A DNA stretch of 64,000 nucleotides, from the NCBI GenBank assembly GCA_042090305.1, contig JBELJQ010000004.1:1-64000 (forward strand). The letters run 5' to 3'. Under the pieces are notes generated by a model that saw only the letters and a list, made by a program, of their open reading frames with translations, searched no databases and was not told the DNA's origin. Positions 43,877 to 52,859 of this stretch are shown here, piece after piece (the stretch's first letter is position 1; every line of letters starts with the position of its first letter). The position numbers were made by a program, and so were the translations under genes. This DNA is from TMED13 sp042090305. GTDB lineage: Bacteria; Pseudomonadota; Alphaproteobacteria; Methylaequorales; Methylaequoraceae.

Positions 43877-44865
43877 TGAGTGAAAATTATATAGTCATTT
43901 ATGCAACAAGCAATGACCTTAATAAAAGAATCGATAAGTTTTTAAATGAAAAACTTGAGTCTTTTTCGAGAAGCAGACTCCAATCTTTGATTATCAGTCA
44001 GAAAGTAACTCTAGATGGTAAGTACATTCAGTCTACATCTTTTAAAATAAAAAATACTGGTGAGATAAAAATCAAAGTTCCTCCTATTGAAAAATCTAAT
44101 ATTTTGGCTCAAAATATTAAAATTGAAGTTATTTATGAGGATTCTAATATTCTAGTAGTAAATAAGCCAGCTGGAATGGTTGTTCATCCAGGAGCAGGAA
44201 ATAAAATAGGAACACTAGTAAATGCTTTATTGTACCATTGTGACAAATCACTTTCAGGAATTGGTGGTGTGGCCAGACCAGGAATAGTTCATAGAATTGA
44301 TAAAATGACAAGTGGATTATTATTAGTTGCTAAGGATGATCAAACTCATTTACATTTATCTGAACAATTCAAAAATAAAACAATTAAGAGAGAATACTTT
44401 TTATTTTGTTGGAATAATTTTATAAAAACCAAAGGAAAGTTTGAATCATATATTTCTAGGTCGAACAGAAATAGAAAAAGAATGGCAATCGACAAAACAA
44501 ATAAAGGAAAGTTTGCAATTACCGAATACGAAATGCTTAAAGGTTATAAAGTAAATGATAATGAATATATAACATTTGTTAGATGCGAATTAAAAACTGG
44601 AAGAACACACCAAATAAGAGTTCATATGAGCAATAATGGAAATACTTTAGTGGGAGACAAATTATACGGTAAACAAAGTGTTAATCGAATTAAAGAGAAT
44701 AAATTAAAAAATATTATATATAAAGATTTTGTTTCTGTTGAAAGACAAGCATTACATGCTAAAACCATAGGATTCTACCATCCAACCAAAAAAAAATATG
44801 TGAGCTTCGATTCTGAATTACCTAATGATATCAAGGGGTTATTAGATGAGCTCGAGAGTTTATGA
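43876..44865 (+). CDS. rluD: 23S rRNA pseudouridine synthase RluD-type
   Basis: S4 domain at the N-terminus (NKRIDKFLNEKLESFSRSRL, about residue 15-34) followed by the RluA-family catalytic domain. The catalytic Asp is in GIVHRIDKMTSGLL (about residue 138-151) and GRTHQIRVHMSNNG lies near residue 240-254. 329 residues. A TTG start is supported by AAGGAAG at 43862-43868, 7 bp upstream. Next to rpoH, a common alphaproteobacterial order. Confidence 0.93.
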   Translation: MSENYIVIYATSNDLNKRIDKFLNEKLESFSRSRLQSLIISQKVTLDGKYIQSTSFKIKNTGEIKIKVPPIEKSNILAQNIKIEVIYEDSNILVVNKPAGMVVHPGAGNKIGTLVNALLYHCDKSLSGIGGVARPGIVHRIDKMTSGLLLVAKDDQTHLHLSEQFKNKTIKREYFLFCWNNFIKTKGKFESYISRSNRNRKRMAIDKTNKGKFAITEYEMLKGYKVNDNEYITFVRCELKTGRTHQIRVHMSNNGNTLVGDKLYGKQSVNRIKENKLKNIIYKDFVSVERQALHAKTIGFYHPTKKKYVSFDSELPNDIKGLLDELESL

Positions 44866-44897
44866 ACAAATAATAATAAATTGTTCATCTTGTGTTC
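44862..44897. promoter_or_regulatory. Inverted repeat after rluD and SOS-box-like GTTC-N7-GTTC
   Basis: ATGAACAA (44862-44869) and TTGTTCAT (44881-44888) are inverted around an 11-base loop that begins in the rluD stop region. Overlapping the right arm, GTTC at 44883-44886 and GTTC at 44894-44897 are spaced by seven bases, the consensus of the alphaproteobacterial LexA operator (GTTC-N7-GTTC). It lies just upstream of the rpoH promoter. Could also be a weak terminator for rluD, since seven T follow at 44899-44905. Confidence 0.4.
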
Positions 44898-44906
44898 ATT
44901 TTTTTG

Positions 44907-44934
44907 TTGACGAATAGAATTTCCTATATAATAT
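44907..44934 (+). promoter_or_regulatory. Sigma-70-type promoter of rpoH
   Basis: TTGACG at 44907-44912 is a near-consensus -35. A -10 of TAATAT at 44929-44934 gives a 16-bp spacer, and an overlapping TATAAT at 44927-44932 is an alternative. The ATG at 44942 lies close behind, so the leader is very short. Confidence 0.6.
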
Positions 44935-44941
44935 ATAGTTC

Positions 44942-45832
44942 ATGTTTAAAGATTTAAAAGGTTTTGTTGGTTATGTTGATAAAAATGATATATCAGCGTA
45001 CATAAGTAAGATTCAAAAATTTCCAATACTCACATTTGAAAATGAGCAGACTTTAGCTCAAAACTGGATTGATAGAAGATGTAGCAAATCAGCTCATGAA
45101 CTTATTAATTCACACTTAAGACTTGTGGTAAAGATAGCGATGAAATTTAGAGGCTATGGCCTACAGCTAAGTGAGTTAGTTTCAGAAGGAAACCTAGGTC
45201 TCATTCAGTCATTAGAAAGGTTTGATCCAAAAAAAGGGTTTAGACTTTCTACTTATGCAATGTGGTGGATCAGAGCATCCATACAAGAATACATCCTCCA
45301 TTCATGGTCGCTTGTAAAGATCGGGACTACTGCCGCTCAAAAGAAACTTTTTTTCAACTTACGTTCACTTAAAGGTAAGCTTAAGGCTCTTGATGATGGT
45401 GACCTTCCTCCAGAAATGGTCACAGAAATTGCCGAAAAACTTAGTGTATCAGAACATGAAGTTGTAGATATGAACAGAAGGTTGGCAGGGCATGATCACT
45501 CACTTAACAACCCCTACTCTATTGATAACTCAGAAGAATGGATCAACGGTATTCCTGATGACAGAGAAAACCACGAAAAAATGTTTATTGATAAAGAGGA
45601 GCTTTACAAAAGGAAAGAAATGTTAATGTCAGCAATGAAAAATCTTGACGAAAGAGAACGTAGAATTTTAACACAAAGAAGGCTTGTCGATGACCCGCTT
45701 ACACTCGATGAACTGAGCAAATCATTTGGAATTTCAAGAGAGAGAGTCAGACAAGTCGAAGTAAGAGCTTTCGAAAAGATTAGAAAAGTTGTAAAAAACA
45801 TTGATTATAAGAGTAAAAACTTTAATCAATAA
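44942..45832 (+). CDS. rpoH: RNA polymerase heat-shock sigma factor sigma-32
   Basis: Directs RNA polymerase to heat-shock promoters. Region 2 contains NSHLRLVVKIAMKFRGYG and STYAMWWIRASIQEYILHS. The RpoH box appears as QKKLFFNLRSLK (about residue 133-144). Region 4 has the DELSKSFGISRERVRQVE helix-turn-helix (about residue 257-274). 296 residues. Preceded by its own promoter and a candidate LexA-like site. Ends convergently with purA, overlapping 11 bp. Confidence 0.96.
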   Translation: MFKDLKGFVGYVDKNDISAYISKIQKFPILTFENEQTLAQNWIDRRCSKSAHELINSHLRLVVKIAMKFRGYGLQLSELVSEGNLGLIQSLERFDPKKGFRLSTYAMWWIRASIQEYILHSWSLVKIGTTAAQKKLFFNLRSLKGKLKALDDGDLPPEMVTEIAEKLSVSEHEVVDMNRRLAGHDHSLNNPYSIDNSEEWINGIPDDRENHEKMFIDKEELYKRKEMLMSAMKNLDERERRILTQRRLVDDPLTLDELSKSFGISRERVRQVEVRAFEKIRKVVKNIDYKSKNFNQ

Positions 45833-47114
45833 ACGGGTCCTTTACGAGTATTGTATCTTCTCTTTTAGGACTTGTTGACAAAATTGAAACTTGAGTCTCT
45901 AATAACTCCTCAATCCTTCTTACATACTTGATTGCCAAAGCTGGTAAATCAGTCCAACTTTTAGCTCCTTGAGTACTTTCCATCCATCCTTTATGAGTTT
46001 CATATATTGGCTCAAGAGATGATTGCATTGTTTCTGATGAAGGAAAGTAATCTATCTTTACTCCATTTAATTTATAACCAATACAGATTTTCACCTCTTC
46101 AAATGTATCTAGGACGTCAAGTTTTGTTAAAGCAATTCCATTCATTCCAGAAATATCTGCAGAATGTTTTGTAATTATTGCATCAAACCAACCACACCTT
46201 CTCTGTCTACCAGTAACAGTTCCAAATTCATTTCCTATTTCACCTAATTTTCTCCCAATTTTATCATTTAATTCTGATGGAAACGGACCACTTCCAACTC
46301 TTGTATTATATGCTTTAACAATTCCTAATATAAAACCTAATGACTTGAGTGGCACACCACTACCAGTTGATGCTGTGCCTGGTACCGTATTTGAAGAAGT
46401 TACAAAAGGATAGGTACCATGGTCAATATCAAGTAAAACTCCTTGGGCGCCCTCAAATAATATTTTTTTTCCAGAAACTCTCGCGTTATTTATTAATGGG
46501 GCGACCCTCCCAACATATTTTAATATTTTTTTCTTGTATGAATTTATTTCCTTGACGATGTCATTTGCAGTTAATAATTTTGAACCAAGACCCTTCAAAA
46601 CGATGTTATGAAAATTTATTAAACTTTCTATTTTATTATTTAAAACCTTTTCGTCGTTTAAGTCGCAAAATCTTATTGCTCTTCTACCGACTTTATCTTC
46701 ATATGCTGGACCTATACCTCTACCTGTAGTACCAATCTTGTTTTTACCTTTCTGTGCCTCTCTAATTTTATCAATTTCTTTATGAAAACTAAATATTAAA
46801 CAAGCATTCTCTGAGATTAAAAGATTTTTCTCTGTTATCTTTATTCCAGATTTCTTTAATTTTTCAATTTCTTCAATTAGAGCTTGGGGGTTAACAACAA
46901 CACCATTACCAATAACTGAAACTTTATTATCTCTTATTATGCCAGATGGCAATAAACTCAACGCAATTTTTTTTTTATTTACTACAATGGTGTGACCAGC
47001 ATTGTTTCCACCTTGAAACCTAACTACAACGTCTGCTTTACTAGATAACCAATCTACAATTTTACCTTTACCTTCGTCGCCCCACTGTGCTCCAATTACT
47101 GTAACGTTTACCAT
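45822..47114 (-). CDS. purA: Adenylosuccinate synthetase
   Basis: GTP-dependent conversion of IMP to adenylosuccinate. Signature motifs are GAQWGDEGKGKIVDWLSS (about residue 8-25, GTP loop), FQGGNNAGHTIVV, GTTGRGIGPAYEDK and the C-terminal DLPALAIKYVRRIE. 430 residues. Follows hisZ and serC on the minus strand, as in other alphaproteobacteria. Confidence 0.98.
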   Translation of the reverse strand: MVNVTVIGAQWGDEGKGKIVDWLSSKADVVVRFQGGNNAGHTIVVNKKKIALSLLPSGIIRDNKVSVIGNGVVVNPQALIEEIEKLKKSGIKITEKNLLISENACLIFSFHKEIDKIREAQKGKNKIGTTGRGIGPAYEDKVGRRAIRFCDLNDEKVLNNKIESLINFHNIVLKGLGSKLLTANDIVKEINSYKKKILKYVGRVAPLINNARVSGKKILFEGAQGVLLDIDHGTYPFVTSSNTVPGTASTGSGVPLKSLGFILGIVKAYNTRVGSGPFPSELNDKIGRKLGEIGNEFGTVTGRQRRCGWFDAIITKHSADISGMNGIALTKLDVLDTFEEVKICIGYKLNGVKIDYFPSSETMQSSLEPIYETHKGWMESTQGAKSWTDLPALAIKYVRRIEELLETQVSILSTSPKREDTILVKDPFID

Positions 47115-47165
47115 AAAATACCGATAATATAAAAAAACTTGCTAAACATTTTGATTATTAAGTTC

Positions 47166-48095
47166 CTACTTCTTAATGAGGTTCTCAACTAAGCCTGAGA
47201 AACCAATACATTTTTCACCATTTACCTGATAAAACCCACCGTTAAATAATTCAGTGAAGCTTTCAGAGTATATTTTAAATGAAATTATACAATGATAGTC
47301 AATTTCATCAACTTCTAATGGATCAATATAAATTTTACTGCTTTTAGAATTTTTTTTTATATTTGTAATTACATCTGTAAATGATGCTACTTCTTTTTTT
47401 ATATTATTCTTAAATTTATAAACTTTCAGCTTATTTAAGGATTTATCAGCATCTCCAATGCATGATAATAAAAACCTTGAAATTTTAATCACTTCGCTCC
47501 CTAAGGTATCAATTTCATCAAGATTCTTATTTTTAAAACCATTCACAAGTAAATTATGGTCCTTATCGTTTAGTTTATAATCATTACTGATTGCTTTAAC
47601 TAAATTAGGCATTGAAAGATTAATAAAAAAGTTTTTAAATTTGAGTTTTTTTAGAATTTTTACAATCAAATCAACAATCTCCAATATTATTAAATTATCA
47701 GTTATACCTATTATTTCAGCTCCTAGTTGAGTTGATTGCCTTGACATACTTAGGTTGTTATTTTTTACTTTTAACACTTCGCCTGAGTAGCATAGTTTTA
47801 GTGGTCTTGAATTATTTGATAACGAACCACAAGAAATTCTCGCAATTTGAGAGGTAATATCAGATCTTATAGCCATCACTTTTTGTGAAAGTGGGTCTAA
47901 AATTCTAAATGATTCATTTTTTTGTTTTTCATTATTTAAAAATAATGAATTTTCGAATTCAACTAATGGAGGTTTAACATATTGAAAGCTAAACTTTTTC
48001 ATTAACTCTAAACAAATATTATTAATTTTAATTTCAGTGTCAGCTGCATCTAGCAAACTGTCTCTAAATCCTTCTGGTAATAGTTGGTTTTTCAC
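47166..48095 (-). CDS. hisZ: ATP phosphoribosyltransferase regulatory subunit HisZ
   Basis: Catalytically inactive histidyl-tRNA synthetase paralogue that activates the short form of HisG. The class II synthetase features LLPEGFRDSL, VKPPLVEFENSLF and the motif around AIRSDITSQIARISC are present. Only 309 residues, shorter than HisS (about 420), without the C-terminal anticodon-binding domain. Its presence implies a short HisG elsewhere in the genome. Confidence 0.85.
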   Translation of the reverse strand: MKNQLLPEGFRDSLLDAADTEIKINNICLELMKKFSFQYVKPPLVEFENSLFLNNEKQKNESFRILDPLSQKVMAIRSDITSQIARISCGSLSNNSRPLKLCYSGEVLKVKNNNLSMSRQSTQLGAEIIGITDNLIILEIVDLIVKILKKLKFKNFFINLSMPNLVKAISNDYKLNDKDHNLLVNGFKNKNLDEIDTLGSEVIKISRFLLSCIGDADKSLNKLKVYKFKNNIKKEVASFTDVITNIKKNSKSSKIYIDPLEVDEIDYHCIISFKIYSESFTELFNGGFYQVNGEKCIGFSGLVENLIKK

Positions 48096-48104
48096 ATTTT
48101 TACT

Positions 48105-49178
48105 TTAATTTAAATTTTTAAAACACCAATCTAGCCAATTTGTTAGAGCAATCAAATCATTTTTTTTTATAGTTGGTCCTATCCAGAATCTTATACCTTT
48201 AGGCGCCTTTCTGTAGTTCCTAATATCAAATGCAATTTTATTTTTAAATAAAAATTCAAATAACTTTTCATAATTAATTTCTTTATTAAAAACAAGATAG
48301 ACTGTTGAAAGTGCTTCATATTCTTTTTTCTTTGCGAACTTTTTGACAAAAGTATTTTTATCAGCCCAATTATCAATAGTTTTTTTATTTTCTTTACAAA
48401 GTCTTTGATTATCTTTAAAAGTTCCTCTCTTTTGATAAAGTTTCAAGCAAAGCTCTAAGTCAGATATTGATAATAGGGATGGAGTATTTATTAGATAATC
48501 ATGATTGGCAATATCCATTATCTTTGGAATTTTATTATCTTTATTTAATCTTTCCTTTGCCTTTGGACTGATAGTAATCATCCCATGTTGAGCTTCAGAA
48601 CCTAATGCTTTTTGCCATGAAAAAACTGAAACATCAATCTTTTGCCAAGGAATATCATAGATAAAAGTCGCTGAAGTTAAATCACATATAACCAGCCCTT
48701 CATGCACCTCACTCAGCCCATCTAATTGGTTTATTGACATCCCTGTTGACGTTCCTGTCCATACAATTAAAATGTCATTATTATTTGGAATTTTCTCTAA
48801 TGGTGGAATAGTTCCGTCTAAGGATATTCTCGAATCAATTTTAAGGTTTTTTTTTTTTAATGCGTTGTTCCAAGTCATTCCCCAGTAGTCATAAATAATT
48901 GAGGAAACCTCTTCTTTTCCTAAAAACGACCAAATAACAGATTCCATTGCACCTGTAGCTGAACCAGGAAGAATTTTTAGATCGTAATCATTAGGAACTT
49001 TCAAAATGCTTCTTACAGTATTAGTAATATCATTAATATATTGTTTGACATCATCGGAGCGATGATATCTGCCAAGAAATTTTTTATTGAGTTTGTTAAA
49101 TGACCATCCAACTGGTTTTCTAGTTGGGCCACACGAAAAGTTCGGACTTTCTGGTAAAATTAACTGAGGAATTTTCAT
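48105..49178 (-). CDS. serC: Phosphoserine aminotransferase
   Basis: PLP-dependent transaminase of serine synthesis, alphaproteobacterial type. Typical segments are NFSCGPTRKPVGWSF, the PLP-Lys region VFSWQKALGSEAQHGM (about residue 189-204), GSATGAMESVIW and the terminal RFWIGPTI. 357 residues. The usual alphaproteobacterial order is serC-serA-hisZ-purA; here serA is missing and serC sits 9 bp from hisZ. Overlaps the SLC13 permease by 4 bp. Confidence 0.93.
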   Translation of the reverse strand: MKIPQLILPESPNFSCGPTRKPVGWSFNKLNKKFLGRYHRSDDVKQYINDITNTVRSILKVPNDYDLKILPGSATGAMESVIWSFLGKEEVSSIIYDYWGMTWNNALKKKNLKIDSRISLDGTIPPLEKIPNNNDILIVWTGTSTGMSINQLDGLSEVHEGLVICDLTSATFIYDIPWQKIDVSVFSWQKALGSEAQHGMITISPKAKERLNKDNKIPKIMDIANHDYLINTPSLLSISDLELCLKLYQKRGTFKDNQRLCKENKKTIDNWADKNTFVKKFAKKKEYEALSTVYLVFNKEINYEKLFEFLFKNKIAFDIRNYRKAPKGIRFWIGPTIKKNDLIALTNWLDWCFKNLN

Positions 49179-51001
49179 ATATTATATACTAGCGGAAATG
49201 AAATATAAAATATTATCCAACATATTACCGATAAAGGAACTCCTAGTTTCACATAGTCTATGAATTTATAGTGACCAGGACCCATAACTAACAAATTTGT
49301 TTGGTAAGCTAAAGGAGTTATAAAAGATGTATTTACGGCAAAAATCAGAGCAATTGCCATTATTTTGGGATCTAGACTTAATTTATTTGCCATATCAATT
49401 GCTATAGGAGTAAATAATACAGCACATGCATTATTAGATATAAAGTTTGTTGTTATAGACACAAATATATAAAAACTCATTATTATCGTCATATTTGAAG
49501 AATCTCTTAGAAGTTCTAATAATGAGGCTGATAGAAAATTTGCCGTACCTGTTTCTTGTATAATATTACCTAGAGCAAGAGATGTTACAATTAACAGTAA
49601 CAGTCCATTATCTATACTTCTTAATACTTGTCTTAATGAAAGAACTTTAAAATACATAACAGACGCAACTCCTAATAATGACGCAACGACTAATGGAAGA
49701 ATTTCCAGTGCACCAAGAGAAATAACTGATAAGAATATTATCAATGATTTATTTGCTAGTTCTTTATTAAATATTTCTGATGTTGCCCATTCCATCGGTA
49801 ATAAGTCACTTTTAGTTCGTAAATTTTTGAGAGCACTTTTACTCCCCTGAACTAATAAAGTATCTCCAGGTTCTAATGGTAACTCACCAAAATTTTTTGT
49901 TATTATTCTTGACCTTCTTTCAAGACCTATCACTATACAATCATATCTATATCTGAAACTAACATTTTCCAGAGTATTTCCGATAAGACTAGAAGATGGT
50001 GTAACCATTGCCTCAGTAATTATTTTATCTTGATTATCGTTGTCTGAACTATTTATCGAATCATATGAGATTGTTGCAATATTCTTATCAAGAACCTCGA
50101 TAAGTTGTTCTCTTGTAGATGAAATTACTAAAATATCCCCTTCCTCTATTATTAAACCATCAAATGGACCGTGTTCAGCATGTTCCCCTCTTTGAATCAT
50201 TAAAACTTTCACTTTTTCGAGTCCAAAAAACTTACCTTCCTTGGTAGTTTGACCGATTAGTTTTGAATTATTATTTATTAGAATTTGACTTATAAAGTTA
50301 TTTTTAGAATTATTTATTAATTCATTTGCAATTGGTGATCTATCTTTTAAAAAAAAACTAGAAAAGAAAATTAAAAACAAAAATCCAAAAAAAGCTATTA
50401 TTATCCCAGGATATGAGAATTCAAAAAAGTTCAACTTTATATCAGCGTACGTTTTTAATGAATCTGATACTAGTAGGTTTGTACTCGAACCTATCAGAGT
50501 TGTCATCCCTCCAAGAATAGCAACAAAACTTAATGGCATCAGAAATTTACTTAATGAGCTTTCTGTATTTTTAATTATACCCTGCAATATTGGAATAAAT
50601 ATTATAACAACAGGAGTATTATTAATGAAAGCACTTAGAACTAATACAAAAAATAGGCTTAAGAAAATAACAATTTTGGGGTTATTTGGGAAAAAACTTA
50701 TTAAATTTGAGATATAATTATCTAAAACTCTTGTTTGTACAACTGCCTGCCCTAAAATTAATAAAGATATAACAGTAATTAATGAGGTATTACTAAAACC
50801 ACTCAATATCTTTTGTGGATTAAGAAGATTTTCACCTTCTGTATTAAGATAAGGAAATATTGAAAAAAAAACTAATAAAAAAGTAAGTATCACCACAGAT
50901 TTGAAAACCATTGAAATATTATCTAAAGCATAGAAAACCATACTTGATAAAACTATCAGTAGGCTAAGATAAATAAATGATTCTTGTTGTAATATAAACA
51001 T
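49175..51001 (-). CDS. SLC13 (DASS) family permease with two RCK_C/TrkA-C domains
   Basis: 608 residues with hydrophobic helices in both halves. Two soluble TrkA_C-like domains (LEKVKVLMIQRGEHAEHG and LENVSFRYRYDCIVIGLE as starts, about residues 225-385) are inserted between the membrane halves. This is the architecture of SLC13 permeases proposed to carry sulfate, citrate or dicarboxylates, with soluble domains that may sense ligand. The final helices include SFITPLAYQTNLLVMGPGHY with the family motif. The substrate is not predictable. Divergent from thiC, with only 31-73 bp between. Confidence 0.87.
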   Translation of the reverse strand: MFILQQESFIYLSLLIVLSSMVFYALDNISMVFKSVVILTFLLVFFSIFPYLNTEGENLLNPQKILSGFSNTSLITVISLLILGQAVVQTRVLDNYISNLISFFPNNPKIVIFLSLFFVLVLSAFINNTPVVIIFIPILQGIIKNTESSLSKFLMPLSFVAILGGMTTLIGSSTNLLVSDSLKTYADIKLNFFEFSYPGIIIAFFGFLFLIFFSSFFLKDRSPIANELINNSKNNFISQILINNNSKLIGQTTKEGKFFGLEKVKVLMIQRGEHAEHGPFDGLIIEEGDILVISSTREQLIEVLDKNIATISYDSINSSDNDNQDKIITEAMVTPSSSLIGNTLENVSFRYRYDCIVIGLERRSRIITKNFGELPLEPGDTLLVQGSKSALKNLRTKSDLLPMEWATSEIFNKELANKSLIIFLSVISLGALEILPLVVASLLGVASVMYFKVLSLRQVLRSIDNGLLLLIVTSLALGNIIQETGTANFLSASLLELLRDSSNMTIIMSFYIFVSITTNFISNNACAVLFTPIAIDMANKLSLDPKIMAIALIFAVNTSFITPLAYQTNLLVMGPGHYKFIDYVKLGVPLSVICWIIFYISFPLVYNI

Positions 51002-51074
51002 TTTTTGGAAAGTAATATTATTAGATATTTTTATGCATTATAATAATATTAAAAGATACTATATATATATAAAA

Positions 51075-52859
51075 ATGTTGAAAAAAGTTGAAAAAAAATC
51101 TTTAAAAAGCTCTAGGAGTATTTCTAACTATAAATCATTTCCTAAGTCGGAAAAAATTTACATAAATGGGACAATTTTCAGAGATTTACGTGTTGGAATG
51201 AGACAAGTAAATCTTGAAGATAAAGATTTTAATAGCATCATCATATATGATACTTCAGGCATTTACTCTGATACAAATTATATCCACAGTTATGATAAAG
51301 GTTTGCCTAAAATTAAGTTAGATTGGTCTAAAAAAAGGAATGATGTAATTGAAACTCCCAAAACTAAATTAAAATATTTGAAACTTGATAACTCAAAAGT
51401 TCAAAGTTTTCCTAATATTTCCAAAAAAATATTGAAAAATAAAGATAATAAAGAAATCACTCAATTATATTATGCTAGAAATAATATAATTACTCCCGAA
51501 ATGGAATACTGTGCAATTAGAGAAAATGAGGGAAGAGAGAAGTTAGTAGGGAATCTTTTTAAAAAAAAAGACTTAGTAACTCCTGAATATGTAAGAGACC
51601 AAGTATCAAAAGGGTTGGCTATAATCCCAAATAATATAAATCATCCTGAATCCGAACCAATGATTATTGGAAAAAATTTTTTAGTCAAGGTGAACGCAAA
51701 TATTGGAAACTCATCTGTTCTATCTAGCGCCTACGATGAAGTTGAAAAATTAATCTGGGCTATTCGTTGGGGAAGCGATACGATTATGGATTTATCTACT
51801 GGAGAGAATATTCATGAAATAAGAGAATGGATTATAAGAAATTCTCCAGTGCCTGTTGGAACTGTTCCAATTTATCAAGCTTTGGAAAAAGTTAATGGAG
51901 TTGCAGAGGATTTATCATGGGATGTATATAAAGAAACGCTAATAGAACAGGCAGAACAAGGAGTTGATTATTTTACAATTCATGCGGGCGTAAAATTGAG
52001 TTATATCCCATTAACTGTTGATAGATTAACCGGTATTGTCTCTAGGGGTGGGTCAATCATAGCTAAATGGTGCTTAGCTCATCATAAAGAAAATTTCTTA
52101 CTTACAAATTTTGAGGAAATTTGCGAAATAATGAGTAAATATGATGTATCTTTTTCTCTAGGTGATGGGCTTAGACCTGGGTCAATTCATGATGCTAATG
52201 ATAAATCTCAATTTTCTGAGCTTGAAACACTTGGAGAGCTTACAAAAATTGCTTGGGAAAATAATGTACAAGTAATGATTGAAGGTCCTGGACATGTCCC
52301 AATGCATAAAATAAAAGAAAACATGGAAAAAGAGGAAAATTTATGTAAAAGTGCTCCATTTTATACTTTAGGCCCTCTGACTACTGACATAGCACCAGGT
52401 TACGACCATATAACAAGTGCTATTGGTGCAGCTATGATAGGTTGGTATGGGACTTCTATGTTATGTTATGTTACGCCAAAAGAACACTTAGGTCTTCCAG
52501 ATAAAGAGGATGTTAAAGTTGGGGTCGTAACTTATAAGATAGCAGCTCACGCTGCCGATTTAGCAAGAGGTAATGCTGGTGCATATCACAGAGATTATTT
52601 ACTTTCTAAGGCACGTTTTGAATTCAGATGGAGAGACCAATTCAATCTATCTCTAGACCCAGAAACTGCTGAAGACTACCACGACCAAACACTACCGTCT
52701 GAAGGGGCTAAAATTGCACATTTCTGCTCTATGTGTGGTCCGAAATTTTGTTCAATGAAAATATCAAAAGAGATAAAGGACACAGCTGAAAAAGGAAAAC
52801 GTGAAATGTCAGAGAAGTTCAAGCAACTTGGTAGTAATATTTACCTAAAAAAAAATTAG
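51075..52859 (+). CDS. thiC: Phosphomethylpyrimidine synthase
   Basis: Radical-SAM-type enzyme making HMP-phosphate for thiamine from AIR. The C-terminal Cys cluster CSMCGPKFCSMK is present, with REWIIRNSPVPVGTVPIYQA, IEGPGHVPMHKI and SLGDGLRPGSIHDA as family signatures. About 594 residues from the ATG at 51075. The upstream in-frame sequence from 51033 is Tyr/Ile-rich and not ThiC-like. No TPP riboswitch fits in the short leader. thiD is convergent downstream, with a 4-bp overlap. Confidence 0.96.
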   Translation: MLKKVEKKSLKSSRSISNYKSFPKSEKIYINGTIFRDLRVGMRQVNLEDKDFNSIIIYDTSGIYSDTNYIHSYDKGLPKIKLDWSKKRNDVIETPKTKLKYLKLDNSKVQSFPNISKKILKNKDNKEITQLYYARNNIITPEMEYCAIRENEGREKLVGNLFKKKDLVTPEYVRDQVSKGLAIIPNNINHPESEPMIIGKNFLVKVNANIGNSSVLSSAYDEVEKLIWAIRWGSDTIMDLSTGENIHEIREWIIRNSPVPVGTVPIYQALEKVNGVAEDLSWDVYKETLIEQAEQGVDYFTIHAGVKLSYIPLTVDRLTGIVSRGGSIIAKWCLAHHKENFLLTNFEEICEIMSKYDVSFSLGDGLRPGSIHDANDKSQFSELETLGELTKIAWENNVQVMIEGPGHVPMHKIKENMEKEENLCKSAPFYTLGPLTTDIAPGYDHITSAIGAAMIGWYGTSMLCYVTPKEHLGLPDKEDVKVGVVTYKIAAHAADLARGNAGAYHRDYLLSKARFEFRWRDQFNLSLDPETAEDYHDQTLPSEGAKIAHFCSMCGPKFCSMKISKEIKDTAEKGKREMSEKFKQLGSNIYLKKN

